From assembly GCF_000423605.1 (NCBI RefSeq), contig NZ_AUIH01000022.1, positions 21,759 through 85,758 on the forward strand: 64,000 nucleotides of DNA, in the 5' to 3' direction. The position numbers and the translations under genes were made by a program. Source of the stretch: Saccharospirillum impatiens DSM 12546. Its GTDB lineage: Bacteria; Pseudomonadota; Gammaproteobacteria; Pseudomonadales; Natronospirillaceae. Below the pieces are notes generated by a model. That model was not told the origin of the DNA. It searched no databases and was given only the letters and a program-made list of their open reading frames with translations. Positions 21,105 to 32,377 of the stretch are shown here, in pieces (the first letter of the stretch is position 1; each line of letters starts with the position of its first letter).

Positions 21105-22196
21105 TCAGGCAACTCTGGCGCAAGCCTCTTGCAGTGTTTGCTCGAGCACGTCAGGGGAAAAGTCGCCGGTTACCACCGCTTTACCGAGATCAGTCAACAG
21201 CACCAGTCGTAGCTGACCCGACTCCACTTTTTTATCCCGAGCCATATGTTTCAAAAAAGCCGAGGGTGTCATTTTCGATGGGACCTCGACAGGCAGGCCT
21301 GCCTGAGTGATCAGCGTCAAGGCACGGGTTACGACATCGTCTGAGATCCAACCGAGGCGCTGACTCATAGCACAAGCCATAGCCATACCCGCACCCACTG
21401 CTTCCCCATGCAGCCAGGCGCCATACCCCATTTCAGCTTCGATGGCATGTCCGAACGTATGACCCAGATTTAATGTTGCGCGAACGCCCTGCTCCATTTC
21501 ATCGGCTGCCACGATGCGCGCTTTTGACTCGCAGGAACGATAGACCGCTTCGCTGACGGCGGTTGCATCATTCGCTAAAAGGGCGGGCATTCCCTGTTCC
21601 AGCCACTCAAAGAAATCGGCATCACCGATCAGGCCGTACTTGATCACCTCAGCCAGGCCGGCAGAAAGCTCCCGAGCCGGAAGTGTGCACAGAACGGTTG
21701 AATCAATAATCACAGCTACTGGCTGCTTAAAAGCACCGATCATGTTCTTGCCCAGCGGATGGTTTATACCCGTTTTACCACCGACAGATGAATCGACCTG
21801 GGACAATAAGGTCGTCGGAACCTGAATAAAATCGATCCCGCGTTGGTATGTCGCGGCTGCAAACCCGGTCATATCCCCAACGACACCACCACCCAGCGCG
21901 ACCAACACCGCCTTACGACTAAGATTGTTCTCTAACAGGAAATCGTAAATGAGGGTCAATGTTGATTGGTTCTTATGAGCTTCGCCGTCGGGTAAAACCA
22001 GGGTAAGCAAGCGCCGACCTGGCCGAGCCAGGCCCGCTTTAAGCGCGTCCAGATACAGAGGTGCGACCACGTCGTTCGTCACAACAACTACCTCAGCATG
22101 TGCCACACAGTCATCCCAGACTGCGACATCTTGCAAGGCGTGGGGCTGAATCAAAATGGGGTAGCTACGATCACCCAGTTCAACGGTTAGTTTCAT
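21105..22196 (-). CDS. aroB: 3-dehydroquinate synthase
   Basis: 363 residues. It performs the second step of the shikimate pathway, turning DAHP into 3-dehydroquinate with NAD and a divalent metal. Signatures visible are LVALGGGVVGDMTGFAAATYQRGI, the VPTTLLSQVDSSVGGKTGIN stretch, and metal ligands in NLGHTFGHAIE. The start ATG overlaps the aroK stop by 17 bp, so the two are translated together. The gene lies between aroK and damX. Confidence 0.97.
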   Translation of the reverse strand: MKLTVELGDRSYPILIQPHALQDVAVWDDCVAHAEVVVVTNDVVAPLYLDALKAGLARPGRRLLTLVLPDGEAHKNQSTLTLIYDFLLENNLSRKAVLVALGGGVVGDMTGFAAATYQRGIDFIQVPTTLLSQVDSSVGGKTGINHPLGKNMIGAFKQPVAVIIDSTVLCTLPARELSAGLAEVIKYGLIGDADFFEWLEQGMPALLANDATAVSEAVYRSCESKARIVAADEMEQGVRATLNLGHTFGHAIEAEMGYGAWLHGEAVGAGMAMACAMSQRLGWISDDVVTRALTLITQAGLPVEVPSKMTPSAFLKHMARDKKVESGQLRLVLLTDLGKAVVTGDFSPDVLEQTLQEACARVA

Positions 22197-22719
22197 AAGC
22201 AGTATCCAGAGCTTTTAATTGACGAAGAATATCTCGCACTACAGATCTCGTACCGTGGCCATTGGTATCAACCATAATGTGCGCGGTTGCTTCATATAAA
22301 GGATTGCGCAGTTGCGCCATCTGCTTGAGCACCAGACGGGGGTTGGAGTTTTGTAACAAAGGGCGATTTCGGTCTTTGGCAGTGCGCACCAACTGCTGTG
22401 CGACTGATGTTTTCAGGTAAACGACAACGCCAGCAGACCGCAACAGAGATCGGTTTTGCTCTCTGAGGATCGCGCCGCCACCAGTTGCCAAAACCTGAGG
22501 CGACTCCATTGCCAGATCAGCCAGCACCTGACTTTCCCGATCCCGAAAACCGGCCTCACCCTCCAGATCAAAAATCCAGGGAATATTGGCTCCGGAGCGC
22601 TCTTCAATCTCTTTGTCGGAATCGACGAAATCCAATCCCAGATGCTCAGACAGCAAACGGCCGATGGTGCTTTTGCCAGCGCCCATCGGCCCGATCAAAA
22701 TGACTCTTCCAGACGACAT
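22180..22719 (-). CDS. aroK: Shikimate kinase
   Basis: 179 residues. It phosphorylates shikimate with ATP. The Walker A GPMGAGKST is near the N-terminus. Shikimate-binding residues lie in DSDKEIEERSG, ATGGGAILRE and DRNRPLL. The ATG at 22719 (MSSGRVIL) is chosen; a TTG one codon upstream is also open. The Shine-Dalgarno is weak and the gene starts 9 nt after pilQ, so it probably depends on coupled translation within the pil-aro unit. Confidence 0.96.
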   Translation of the reverse strand: MSSGRVILIGPMGAGKSTIGRLLSEHLGLDFVDSDKEIEERSGANIPWIFDLEGEAGFRDRESQVLADLAMESPQVLATGGGAILREQNRSLLRSAGVVVYLKTSVAQQLVRTAKDRNRPLLQNSNPRLVLKQMAQLRNPLYEATAHIMVDTNGHGTRSVVRDILRQLKALDTAYETNR

Positions 22720-22728
22720 CAATTCACA

Positions 22729-24942
22729 TCAGTTAGAGGCCAATCCTTCTTGCACCAACTTAGGCGTAATAAAGATCAACAATTCAGTTTTTTCTTCAGA
22801 CGAACTGGTCCGCCTGAACAGGGTACCAAGCACTGGCAAGTCACCCAACAGTGGGGTTTTATCTATCGTAGTCACGCTTTCAGTACGATAGACGCCACCT
22901 AACACCAGGGTATCCCCATTATTAACGAGTACCTGCGTCGTCACGGAGTTCGTGTCGATGGCGTTACCACCCGCGGCCAGAGAATCCTGCGTTACCACAA
23001 GATCCAATACGACTCGATTATCCGGAGTTATCTGAGGGGTTACACGCAATGACAAACCAGCATCACGGAAGATAGTTTCGCCTTCAGCGCCCTGGAATGG
23101 AATAGACTGACCGGAAATTATATAGGCTTCTTGTCCGTCTGAGGTCACGATTTTAGGCTGTGACACGACTTCCGCAGAGCCACGAGTTTCAAGTGCCGAC
23201 AACTCAAGATCCAGCGCATAGTCAAAAGCGGCGACCCCAATCGCGAAGGAACTAGCGTTACCACCGGCCGGCAGGTTGACTGCCAATGCTTCTGGGTAGG
23301 ACTGGGTATAAGAAGTACCACCAGAATTTTGCAAATCACTACCAATGCTGCTCGTAGAATCCAAAGAACCCGAAGCCACCACAGGTGGAAAGTTTCCTCC
23401 AGAGTTAACATTACCACCCCAGCGAATACCAAGCTCTTTACCCACAGAAGTACGAGCTGCAACAACCCGCGCTTCAATTAACACCTGCCGCACCGGACGG
23501 TCAAATATCTGAATGGCTTCCCGGATACGGTCAAGGTTACCGGCGGTATCTCGAATAATCAGCGTATTGGTTCGGGTATCTGCCGATGCTGTACCTCTGC
23601 GAGACAGGAAGCCAGAAGACGATGAGCTTTGCTCCGTTGTAGTCACAGTACCGTCTTCTGCAGTAGTCGTTTCAGAATCAGCTCCCGCCCCCCCGGCACC
23701 CGTTCTCAGCACTTCGAGAATATCAGCTGCCCGAGCATAATTTATTTGAACAAACTCAGTGACCAGTGGCGCCAATTGCTCCGCCTGCTGTTGCGATTCA
23801 AGCTCAAGTCGTTCGCGTTCTGCGATTTCCTGAGCAGGACCCACCAACAGAACATTGCCGGTCTGTCGCTTGTCAAGCCCCTTTGTCTTTAACACAAGAT
23901 CCAGGGCCTGATCCCAAGGAACGTTTTGTAAACGCAATGTGATGTTTCCAGATATAGAATCCGACGCGACCAGATTGAGACCAACATAGTCAGCAATCAA
24001 CTGCAATACGTTACGAACCTCAATGTCCTGAAAGCTGAGTGACAGCCGGTCTCCACTGTACGGAAACTGCGCTTCCTGACGGGCCTGGGCTTCTGCTGGT
24101 GTGACCGTCTGAACGTCAATTGTCATTCGGTTGTCAGTCTGATAGGCAAGGTAATCGAACGCGCCATCTAGCTCTAACTCAACAATTCCGTTCTGGTCCT
24201 CACGGTAAACGTTTATGTAATGCACTGACGTCGCGAAATCGACTACATCCAAACGACGACGTAGCTCTCTCGGGACTTCAAAATCTTCTAACTCAACGAC
24301 GATGGATCCGCCTCGCTCAATAATGTCAGTACGGGCGTTACTGTTCGAAAACTCAAGAATTACCTGCCCGGTACCTTCTTCAGAGCGCCTAAAATCAACA
24401 TTCAACAGCTCGGAGCGGCTGTCATTGGCCACCTGCGTCGGGCGAGTAACTGTGGAACTTGTCGACCCGGTCGCAGGCTGTGCCTCGGCTACAGACGATG
24501 AGGCAGATTGTGCGGAACTGCTCGAAGGGCCTGAATCAGAACCCAATACATCTTGGGCACCTTCTCCAACAACAATTTGAACAGTATTTCCTGACACCGC
24601 AGTGGCATATGGCACCAGAGAGGACAGACTTAGCACGATACGGGTACGCCCTCCCGAGGAAACGATGGCTGCATTTCGGGTATTGCCCGTGCCAATCTGA
24701 ATATAGCGACTGTCCAGCAAGCTGTCTGTATCCCGAAAATCCAGTGAAATTCTTGCCGGATTCTCAATACTGTAACCCCTTGGCGTCGGTGCAGGGCCGT
24801 CAAACGTCAGCTCAAGCTGAGTTCGATCACCCGACAAAGCCAAGGCCTGGAAATCGGTCAATGACACGGCCAGAGCGCTGCTGCACCAGGCTATCAGGAC
24901 CAGCGGTAATGTGTATTTCTTAAAAACGGTTTTCAAATTCAT
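22729..24942 (-). CDS. pilQ: Type IV pilus secretin
   Basis: 737 residues. It forms the outer-membrane channel for the pilus. A signal peptide (about 1-26) precedes two AMIN domains that bind peptidoglycan. An STN/secretin N domain follows (LSFQDIEVRNVLQLIADYVGLNLVAS, about 300-370). An N1-type domain carries an acidic Ser-rich insertion (EQSSSSSGFLS). The secretin barrel contains VPVLGTLFR-like LPVLGTLFRRTSSS and ends LLIFITPKLV. The start at 24942 (MNLKTV) has AAGG upstream; the GTG at 24951 is a less likely start. It is the last pil gene of the pilMNOPQ operon. Confidence 0.97.
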   Translation of the reverse strand: MNLKTVFKKYTLPLVLIAWCSSALAVSLTDFQALALSGDRTQLELTFDGPAPTPRGYSIENPARISLDFRDTDSLLDSRYIQIGTGNTRNAAIVSSGGRTRIVLSLSSLVPYATAVSGNTVQIVVGEGAQDVLGSDSGPSSSSAQSASSSVAEAQPATGSTSSTVTRPTQVANDSRSELLNVDFRRSEEGTGQVILEFSNSNARTDIIERGGSIVVELEDFEVPRELRRRLDVVDFATSVHYINVYREDQNGIVELELDGAFDYLAYQTDNRMTIDVQTVTPAEAQARQEAQFPYSGDRLSLSFQDIEVRNVLQLIADYVGLNLVASDSISGNITLRLQNVPWDQALDLVLKTKGLDKRQTGNVLLVGPAQEIAERERLELESQQQAEQLAPLVTEFVQINYARAADILEVLRTGAGGAGADSETTTAEDGTVTTTEQSSSSSGFLSRRGTASADTRTNTLIIRDTAGNLDRIREAIQIFDRPVRQVLIEARVVAARTSVGKELGIRWGGNVNSGGNFPPVVASGSLDSTSSIGSDLQNSGGTSYTQSYPEALAVNLPAGGNASSFAIGVAAFDYALDLELSALETRGSAEVVSQPKIVTSDGQEAYIISGQSIPFQGAEGETIFRDAGLSLRVTPQITPDNRVVLDLVVTQDSLAAGGNAIDTNSVTTQVLVNNGDTLVLGGVYRTESVTTIDKTPLLGDLPVLGTLFRRTSSSEEKTELLIFITPKLVQEGLASN

Positions 24943-24969
24943 TGGTTTCACCTTATCGCTCTCCCAGCC

Positions 24970-25512
24970 TTAATTGTCGAGACCCGAGAGAACTATAGCC
25001 CTGGGTCGCTCAACCCAGTTGTCCTGACCCGACGGTACGATTTCGATTAAATCTATTTGCGTTTCGCTGATACTGATAATTTCGCCATGGTTGCGACCCA
25101 TATAGTTCCCGACCCTAACCCGATGTATCTCACCATCACCGTCACGGATAAGCCCCCAAAGATCGCCCTCCTGGAGACCAGCCAAAGTACCTACCATCGC
25201 TAAATTTTCGACCCGGTAAGTCTCTAGAAACTCAGGAACCCGATCCGGGTCGGGCCGCACGTTACTGCGAGGCACTTCCGCTTCATCGACCTCCAAATCT
25301 AATGGCCGGGGTGCTTCAAAGGGTGAACGTTCTCCGCTAGCGGTATACGATACAAACTCAAATGCTGCGAATTCAGGCGGCGGCGGAATAGTTCCGCTCG
25401 GCCGGGCATCTATTTCTGCCACATAATCGCGCAAATCGACAAGCGGGTCTTCCTGCACACATCCCGCCAAAACAATCCCAGACAACACAATCAGGTAAAC
25501 ACTGATTCTCAC
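24970..25512 (-). CDS. pilP: Type IV pilus assembly lipoprotein PilP
   Basis: 180 residues. The lipobox VLAGC puts the lipid on about Cys18. A proline-rich linker leads into the C-terminal beta domain (ENLAMVGTLAGLQEGDLWGLIRD) that contacts PilQ and PilNO. The start codon is GTG, backed by an excellent GGAGGTG site 5-6 nt upstream; it overlaps the pilO stop by 4 bp (GTGA). Confidence 0.94.
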   Translation of the reverse strand: MRISVYLIVLSGIVLAGCVQEDPLVDLRDYVAEIDARPSGTIPPPPEFAAFEFVSYTASGERSPFEAPRPLDLEVDEAEVPRSNVRPDPDRVPEFLETYRVENLAMVGTLAGLQEGDLWGLIRDGDGEIHRVRVGNYMGRNHGEIISISETQIDLIEIVPSGQDNWVERPRAIVLSGLDN

Positions 25513-26152
25513 TGTGCACCTCCTGGGTTGTAACGATAGGTTCGGGCATTTATGGTCATCGATAGTGGAGATTCCTGATCGGCGCTTGTGTTTCCACCGC
25601 CCTGTCTATTTGACGACGCGTTCATCGAGAAATCATGCAGCGTAACAATACGTGGAATCGCAGACATGGCGCTCACGAATGTACCCATTTCGTGATAGGT
25701 GCCACGAACTTGAATGGCTATCGGCGTTTCGATGTAGAACTCACGGACGACATCGCTGTTAGGCGTAATACGGTCGATTTCCAAGCCGCTCTGCGTCCCA
25801 GTCGTACTTATATCGTCCAGCAAACCGGGCATTTCGGTTTCGTCCGGTAGCTGATTCAACAACGCACCGAAAGATTCTTCCATTTCTGCCAGTTGGGCTT
25901 TGAACGAATCCAGGTTCGCCACTCGAAAGGCTTTCGATTGGTACTCCTGTTTCAGGTTTGGCTCCCGCGCGGTGTCCCGCTCTAACTCGGCATAGGAGTC
26001 CTTAATCGCAAACCAATAAAAACCAAAGACAATGGCGCTAGCCAGTAAAAGCAGCATGACTAGCTTTATCCCGAGCGGCCAAGACCCCATATTTTCAAAA
26101 TCAGGGTTGTTGTAGTCGAACCGGCGAAAGCCGTCAGCAAACTCCTGAAAGG

Positions 26153-26156
<4 letters not shown>
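25509..26156 (-). CDS. pilO: Type IV pilus inner-membrane protein PilO
   Basis: 215 residues with a single transmembrane helix (about 30-50), a coiled-coil stretch (about 60-105) and a C-terminal ferredoxin-like domain (EIDRITPNSDVVREFYIETPIAIQVRGTYHEMG region). It dimerises with PilN to link the cytoplasmic PilM ring to PilP and PilQ. It overlaps pilN and pilP by 4 bp on each side. Confidence 0.94.
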
Positions 26157-27830
<1,674 letters not shown>

Positions 27831-27889
27831 TTAAGTATTACATAACACAATAGACCAATCCGCAATGTATAAAAAGCATCATTTCTGAC

Positions 27890-27895
27890 TATAAT
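27890..27895 (+). promoter_or_regulatory. Putative -10 box for mrcA
   Basis: A perfect TATAAT lies 53 bp ahead of the mrcA start, with only a poor -35 (TGTATA, 18-bp spacer). The upstream in-frame ATG at 27894 overlaps this box, which argues for the start at 27948. Confidence 0.4.
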
Positions 27896-27947
27896 GGCTG
27901 CCTTTTTCGGCGGTTTTCAGCTAACCCCTTCATTTAACTGGGAAAAC

Positions 27948-30485
27948 ATGAAGTATTTGGTCAAATCAACAGGCGTTATTCTGTGGGCATTCTTCTCTTT
28001 GATTTGTGCCCTGGTTCTCATTTCAGCCAGTGTCTATCTGTATCTTAGCCCGTCTTTACCTGACGTACAGACTTTACGGGACATTCAGCTGCAAACTCCC
28101 ATGCGTGTCGTTAGCGCCAACAACGAGCTGATTGCCGAGTTTGGCGAACAGCGTCGTAATCCGATTCAGTTCGACGAGATTCCACCATTATTCGTCAAAG
28201 CACTGGTCGCGATTGAGGATCAGCATTTCGAGGAACACCTGGGCGTAGATCCTTCCGGGTTCACCCGGGCGGTACTGACCGTGCTAATGACCGGGGAAAC
28301 TGACGGCCCTGGCGGCTCGACTCTGACGCAACAAGTTGCCAGAAACTTCTTTCTGACCCGTGAAAAGACCATTACCCGCAAATTTACTGAGATTTTGCTC
28401 GCCTTTCAGATGGAACGGGAACTCAGCAAGCAGGAGATCTTTGAGCTTTATGCAAACAAACATTTTCTGGGTTACCGAGCATACGGCATTCAGGCCGCAG
28501 CTGATGTCTACTATGGCCGGGACGTCAATGATCTCACTCTACCCGAGCTAGCGATGATCGCCGGTTTGCACCAGGCCCCTTCAGCCGCGAACCCACTGAT
28601 CAACCCGGACAGGGCCAAGCGACGTCGCGACATGGTTCTGGGCCGAATGGCGGAGTTGAATTTCATACCCAGGGCAACCTACGAGGCGGCTGTTCAGTCA
28701 CCGCTTACAGCAGGTCTCAGCGGAAACCGCCCCCAGATCGACGCCTCTTATCTGGCAGAAATGGTGCGCGACCATATGGTTCAGCACTACGGCGAAGCCG
28801 CCTACACCGATGGCTACACCGTACACACGACGGTGAACACTCGCCTGCAAGCCGCCGCCAATCAGGGGATACGTCAGGCCCTGACTGATTACAGTCGTCG
28901 TCATGGCTACCACGGCCCCGAAGATCACTACGATGCTGAAGGCCTGTCAGAGGAAGACGCCCTGGCACGCTGGCGTGAGTTGATAGACAGAACACCGCGC
29001 TACGGCGGGCTGACACCAGCCGTGGTAGTCGCCACGACAGAGGACGCATTGCGTGTCATGCCACGCGGCAGTGAACCTGTCGACATCCCACTTACCCAAC
29101 TCGAATGGGCGCGCCCCTACATCACTGAAGACAGCATGGGCCCCATCCCGGAAGCGGCTGCAGATATCGCCGAGCCTGGCGATCTGGTGCGTGTCGTTCA
29201 AACCGACGGGCAATGGCAGCTGACTCAGGTACCCTGGGCACAGGGGGCCATGGTGTCACTGGACCCCTCTGACGGTAGTGTGAACGCCCTGGTTGGCGGT
29301 TTTGATTTTCTACTGTCCAAGTATAACCGGGCCGTGCAGTCCAGCCGTCAACCGGGGTCTGTGTTCAAGCCCTTCGTGTATGCCGCTGCACTGGACAAGG
29401 GCTTCACTCCTGCCAGTATTGTTAACGACGCACCCATTGTGCGCTCAGACTCTCTACTGGAGGATGTCTGGCGACCGCGTAATTCAGGCGACCGCTACCT
29501 GGGGCCGATTCCCTTGCGTCAGGCACTGTATCAGTCCCGCAACTTATCAGGCATCCGCATCCTCGAGGATATCGGCGTCGACTATGCCCGCCAATATGCC
29601 GAGCGATTCGGTTTTGACCAAAATGCGCTGCCGCGCGATATGACCCTGGTTCTGGGCAGCACTGCAGCATCGCCTATGAACATTGCCCGGGCCTATGCTG
29701 TGTTTGCCAACGGCGGGTACCTGGTGGAGCCCTACTTTATTGACAGCATCACCGACGCCAATGGCAACATCATCTTTGATTCCAATCCCACAGTGGTTTG
29801 CAAGAACTGCCCCGAGACACCCCGCCCCTTTGAACTAGAGTCTTCTGAAGAGCCCACTGATGGGCAGGCAGCGTCAGTAGCCGTAAATGTCGCCCCCATT
29901 ACACTGAATATCGAAGACGACTCTGCCACTGAATCGCCCGTCGGGCCTCTGCAACCGCGCTATGCACCTCAGGTTATGTCGGAGCAAACCGCTTATCTGA
30001 TGGACTCCATGCTAAAAGATGTGGTTCGCCGCGGCACCGGTCGCGTGGCTTACTCGACCATGGGCCGGGACGATTTGGCCGGCAAAACGGGAACAACCAA
30101 TAATGCGGTTGACGCCTGGTTCAGCGGTTACAACGGAGATGTAGTGACCGCGGCCTGGATCGGCTTTGACGATAACCGGGGCCTAGGCCAAGCTGAATTT
30201 GGTGGTAAGGCTGCCTTGCCCGCCTGGATTACGTTCATGCAAGCGGCGCTGGCAGGCCAGGGCAGTAACACCCTGTCGCAGCCAGTTGGAATTGAGCGTA
30301 TCCGCATAGATCCGGCAACTGGCTTGCTAGCCCGGCCCAACCAATCAAATGCTGTGTTCGAAATTTTCAGAGAAGGCACAGCACCGACTGAAGTTAGCCG
30401 GGAAGATGTCACCATCGACTTTTCATCTGACGGCAACGACAACAACTCAGGCGGCGAAGCCATTTCACCGGAAATGCTTTTCTGA
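27948..30485 (+). CDS. mrcA: Penicillin-binding protein 1A
   Basis: 845 residues; a bifunctional peptidoglycan synthase. An N-terminal transmembrane helix (about 8-30) is followed by the GT51 glycosyltransferase domain with catalytic Glu90 in AIEDQHFEEH and GGSTLTQQVARN. An OB-like region follows, then the transpeptidase with Ser471 in GSVFKP, SRN in YQSRNLSG, and KTGTTNNAVDAWF. The start at 27948 (MKYLVKS) is preferred because it gives the usual short cytoplasmic tail and is preceded by GGGA. It is divergent from pilM, the common arrangement for ponA, and ends in a clear terminator. Confidence 0.96.
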   Translation: MKYLVKSTGVILWAFFSLICALVLISASVYLYLSPSLPDVQTLRDIQLQTPMRVVSANNELIAEFGEQRRNPIQFDEIPPLFVKALVAIEDQHFEEHLGVDPSGFTRAVLTVLMTGETDGPGGSTLTQQVARNFFLTREKTITRKFTEILLAFQMERELSKQEIFELYANKHFLGYRAYGIQAAADVYYGRDVNDLTLPELAMIAGLHQAPSAANPLINPDRAKRRRDMVLGRMAELNFIPRATYEAAVQSPLTAGLSGNRPQIDASYLAEMVRDHMVQHYGEAAYTDGYTVHTTVNTRLQAAANQGIRQALTDYSRRHGYHGPEDHYDAEGLSEEDALARWRELIDRTPRYGGLTPAVVVATTEDALRVMPRGSEPVDIPLTQLEWARPYITEDSMGPIPEAAADIAEPGDLVRVVQTDGQWQLTQVPWAQGAMVSLDPSDGSVNALVGGFDFLLSKYNRAVQSSRQPGSVFKPFVYAAALDKGFTPASIVNDAPIVRSDSLLEDVWRPRNSGDRYLGPIPLRQALYQSRNLSGIRILEDIGVDYARQYAERFGFDQNALPRDMTLVLGSTAASPMNIARAYAVFANGGYLVEPYFIDSITDANGNIIFDSNPTVVCKNCPETPRPFELESSEEPTDGQAASVAVNVAPITLNIEDDSATESPVGPLQPRYAPQVMSEQTAYLMDSMLKDVVRRGTGRVAYSTMGRDDLAGKTGTTNNAVDAWFSGYNGDVVTAAWIGFDDNRGLGQAEFGGKAALPAWITFMQAALAGQGSNTLSQPVGIERIRIDPATGLLARPNQSNAVFEIFREGTAPTEVSREDVTIDFSSDGNDNNSGGEAISPEMLF

Positions 30486-30511
30486 AGTGCTTTTGTCACC
30501 AGAAACCAATA

Positions 30512-30537
30512 AAAAAGGCCCCTTGAGGGGCCTTTTT
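30512..30537. terminator. Bidirectional terminator between mrcA and the malic enzyme gene
   Basis: AAAAAGGCCCC pairs with GGGGCCTTTTT (11 bp) around a TTGA loop, with T-runs on both strands, between two convergent genes. Confidence 0.92.
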
Positions 30538-30570
30538 AGTTTATAGCACATTGTCGTTAACGACACGGTT

Positions 30571-31818
30571 TCACAGCTTGTACTCATCCGGCAATGGCAA
30601 CCGGGCAACACCGGTCTCCACTGCTGCACGAGCCACTGCACCGGCAACCCGGTTCAGCAACCGCGAATCCAGAGCCTTGGGGATGATATAATTGCGTCCG
30701 AAGGACCATTGCTCACCACCGTAAGCGGCCACTACTTCCGGCAACACCTCTTCACGTGCAAGCTCTTTAATCGCATAGGCTGCCGCCAGTTTCATCTCTT
30801 CATTAATAGCTGTAGCACGCACATCCAACGCCCCCCGGAATACAAAGGGGAAACCAAGTACGTTATTGACCTGGTTTGGGTAGTCGGACCGACCTGTTGC
30901 CATGATCAGGTCATCGCGGGTAGCCAGAGCCAGCTCAGGCTTAATTTCGGGATCCGGGTTGGCACAAGCAAAAACGATAGGATTTGGAGCCATGCGTTTT
31001 AACTGTTCAGCACTGAGCATGTCGGGGCCCGAAAGACCCAAAAACATATCAGCACCCTCAATGGCATCATCCAGCGTTCGGGCGTCAGTCACCGGATTGG
31101 CGAACTCACGCTTGTATTGATTCAGATCGTCACGCCCCGCATGAATCACGCCTTTGCGGTCGATCATCAGCAAATTTTCAAGAGGCAGGCCCGCCGATAC
31201 CAGCAAACGGGAGCAGGAAATGGCGGCAGCACCGGCACCCAACACAACCAACTTGGCGGTGGACAGCGATTTGCCTTGTATTTCGAGGGCGTTGAGCATT
31301 CCGGCAACCGTTACGATGGCTGTGCCATGCTGATCATCGTGAAAGATGGGAACTTTGCACTTTTCGATCAACCGGCGTTCCACCTCAAAACACTCCGGTG
31401 CTTTGATGTCTTCCAGATTAATACCGCCAAAGGTCTCGGCCATCAGCGAGACCGCCATAACGATTTCATCCACATTTTCTGTATCGAGCTCAATGTCGAT
31501 GGAATCGATGTTGGCAAATCGTTTGAACAACAAAGCCTTGCCTTCCATGACTGGCTTGCTGGCCAGTGACCCCAGATTGCCCAGGCCAAGAATGGCAGTG
31601 CCGTTGGAAATAACGGCTACCAGATTCCCCTTCATAGTGTATTTAAAGGCGTTTTCCGGATCTTCCGCGATTGCACGCACCGGCTCAGCCACGCCCGGGC
31701 TGTAGGCCAGAGACAGGTGCCGTGAGGTTTCAGCGGGTGTGGTTATTTCGATACTGAGCTTACCCGGGCGGGGCATGGCGTGGTATTCAAGCGCGTCGCG
31801 CTTTAACTCGTCTGACAT
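30571..31818 (-). CDS. maeB: NAD(P)-dependent malic enzyme
   Basis: 415 residues. It oxidatively decarboxylates malate to pyruvate. Visible motifs are LSLAYSPGVAEP with the catalytic Tyr region, KGNLVAVISNGTAILGLGNLG, the metal site FHDDQHGTAIV, and the dinucleotide fold VVLGAGAAAISCSRLL. It lacks the C-terminal phosphotransacetylase-like domain of the long E. coli MaeB, so it is the short form. Cofactor preference cannot be decided by eye. It lies between mrcA and rpmE, as in Pseudomonas. Confidence 0.93.
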   Translation of the reverse strand: MSDELKRDALEYHAMPRPGKLSIEITTPAETSRHLSLAYSPGVAEPVRAIAEDPENAFKYTMKGNLVAVISNGTAILGLGNLGSLASKPVMEGKALLFKRFANIDSIDIELDTENVDEIVMAVSLMAETFGGINLEDIKAPECFEVERRLIEKCKVPIFHDDQHGTAIVTVAGMLNALEIQGKSLSTAKLVVLGAGAAAISCSRLLVSAGLPLENLLMIDRKGVIHAGRDDLNQYKREFANPVTDARTLDDAIEGADMFLGLSGPDMLSAEQLKRMAPNPIVFACANPDPEIKPELALATRDDLIMATGRSDYPNQVNNVLGFPFVFRGALDVRATAINEEMKLAAAYAIKELAREEVLPEVVAAYGGEQWSFGRNYIIPKALDSRLLNRVAGAVARAAVETGVARLPLPDEYKL

Positions 31819-31978
31819 GATCGGTGTCCATTATTATTGTGCAGATAGGTAGGAAAGCCCGCAAAGCATAACGAAGCGCCTCGGGTCGCTCAAGCAATCG
31901 GGATAGAGGATAGTGCACGACAGTCTTGCTGACCATGCAAGAAATCGCAGAATTCCGGCTCAGCAACGGCCACAAACA

Positions 31979-32005
31979 AAAAAGCCCGGCAGAGCCGGGC
32001 TTTTT
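31979..32005 (-). terminator. Rho-independent terminator of rpmE
   Basis: GCCCGGC/GCCGGGC stem with an AGA loop, extended by A5/T5, 33 bp past the rpmE stop, with T-runs on both strands. The rest of the 31819-32037 gap carries the malic enzyme leader. Confidence 0.9.
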
Positions 32006-32037
32006 CAGTGCAATGCGCTTAAACCGACAAATTGTAC

Positions 32038-32253
32038 TTATTTGCCGATCTTGCGTGCAGAAAAACGAGACTTGAAGCGATCGATACGGCCGCCAGAGTC
32101 AACAATCTTCTGCTTGCCAGTATAAAACGGGTGACAAGCCGAGCAAACGTCGAGGTGCATTTCACCGCCACGGGTGGAGCGAGTCTTAATGACGTTACCG
32201 CAGGAGCAGTTGGCCGTCAGTTCCAGATAGTTCGGATGTATATCAGCTTTCAT
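32038..32253 (-). CDS. rpmE: 50S ribosomal protein L31 (zinc-binding form)
   Basis: 71 residues. It retains all four zinc ligands (Cys16, Cys18, Cys37, Cys40 in NCSCGN and DVCSACHPF), so it is the zinc-containing type rather than the zinc-free paralogue induced on zinc starvation. An AGAGGTG site lies just ahead of the ATG. It is divergent from priA. Confidence 0.98.
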   Translation of the reverse strand: MKADIHPNYLELTANCSCGNVIKTRSTRGGEMHLDVCSACHPFYTGKQKIVDSGGRIDRFKSRFSARKIGK

Positions 32254-32377
32254 GGGTCACCTCTATTGTGCCGCCACCCGATCTTGATTGCCGGGCACCG
32301 CACTTTGACGAAAGAAACAGCTTCAGGGCACAATGCCTGCAGCTTGCTGCCTGAGCGGTAACCGCAAACAAGCAACT

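Noticed and set aside
27894..27947. Upstream in-frame start for mrcA
   Set aside because: It overlaps a TATAAT box and adds 18 residues not seen in PBP1A proteins.
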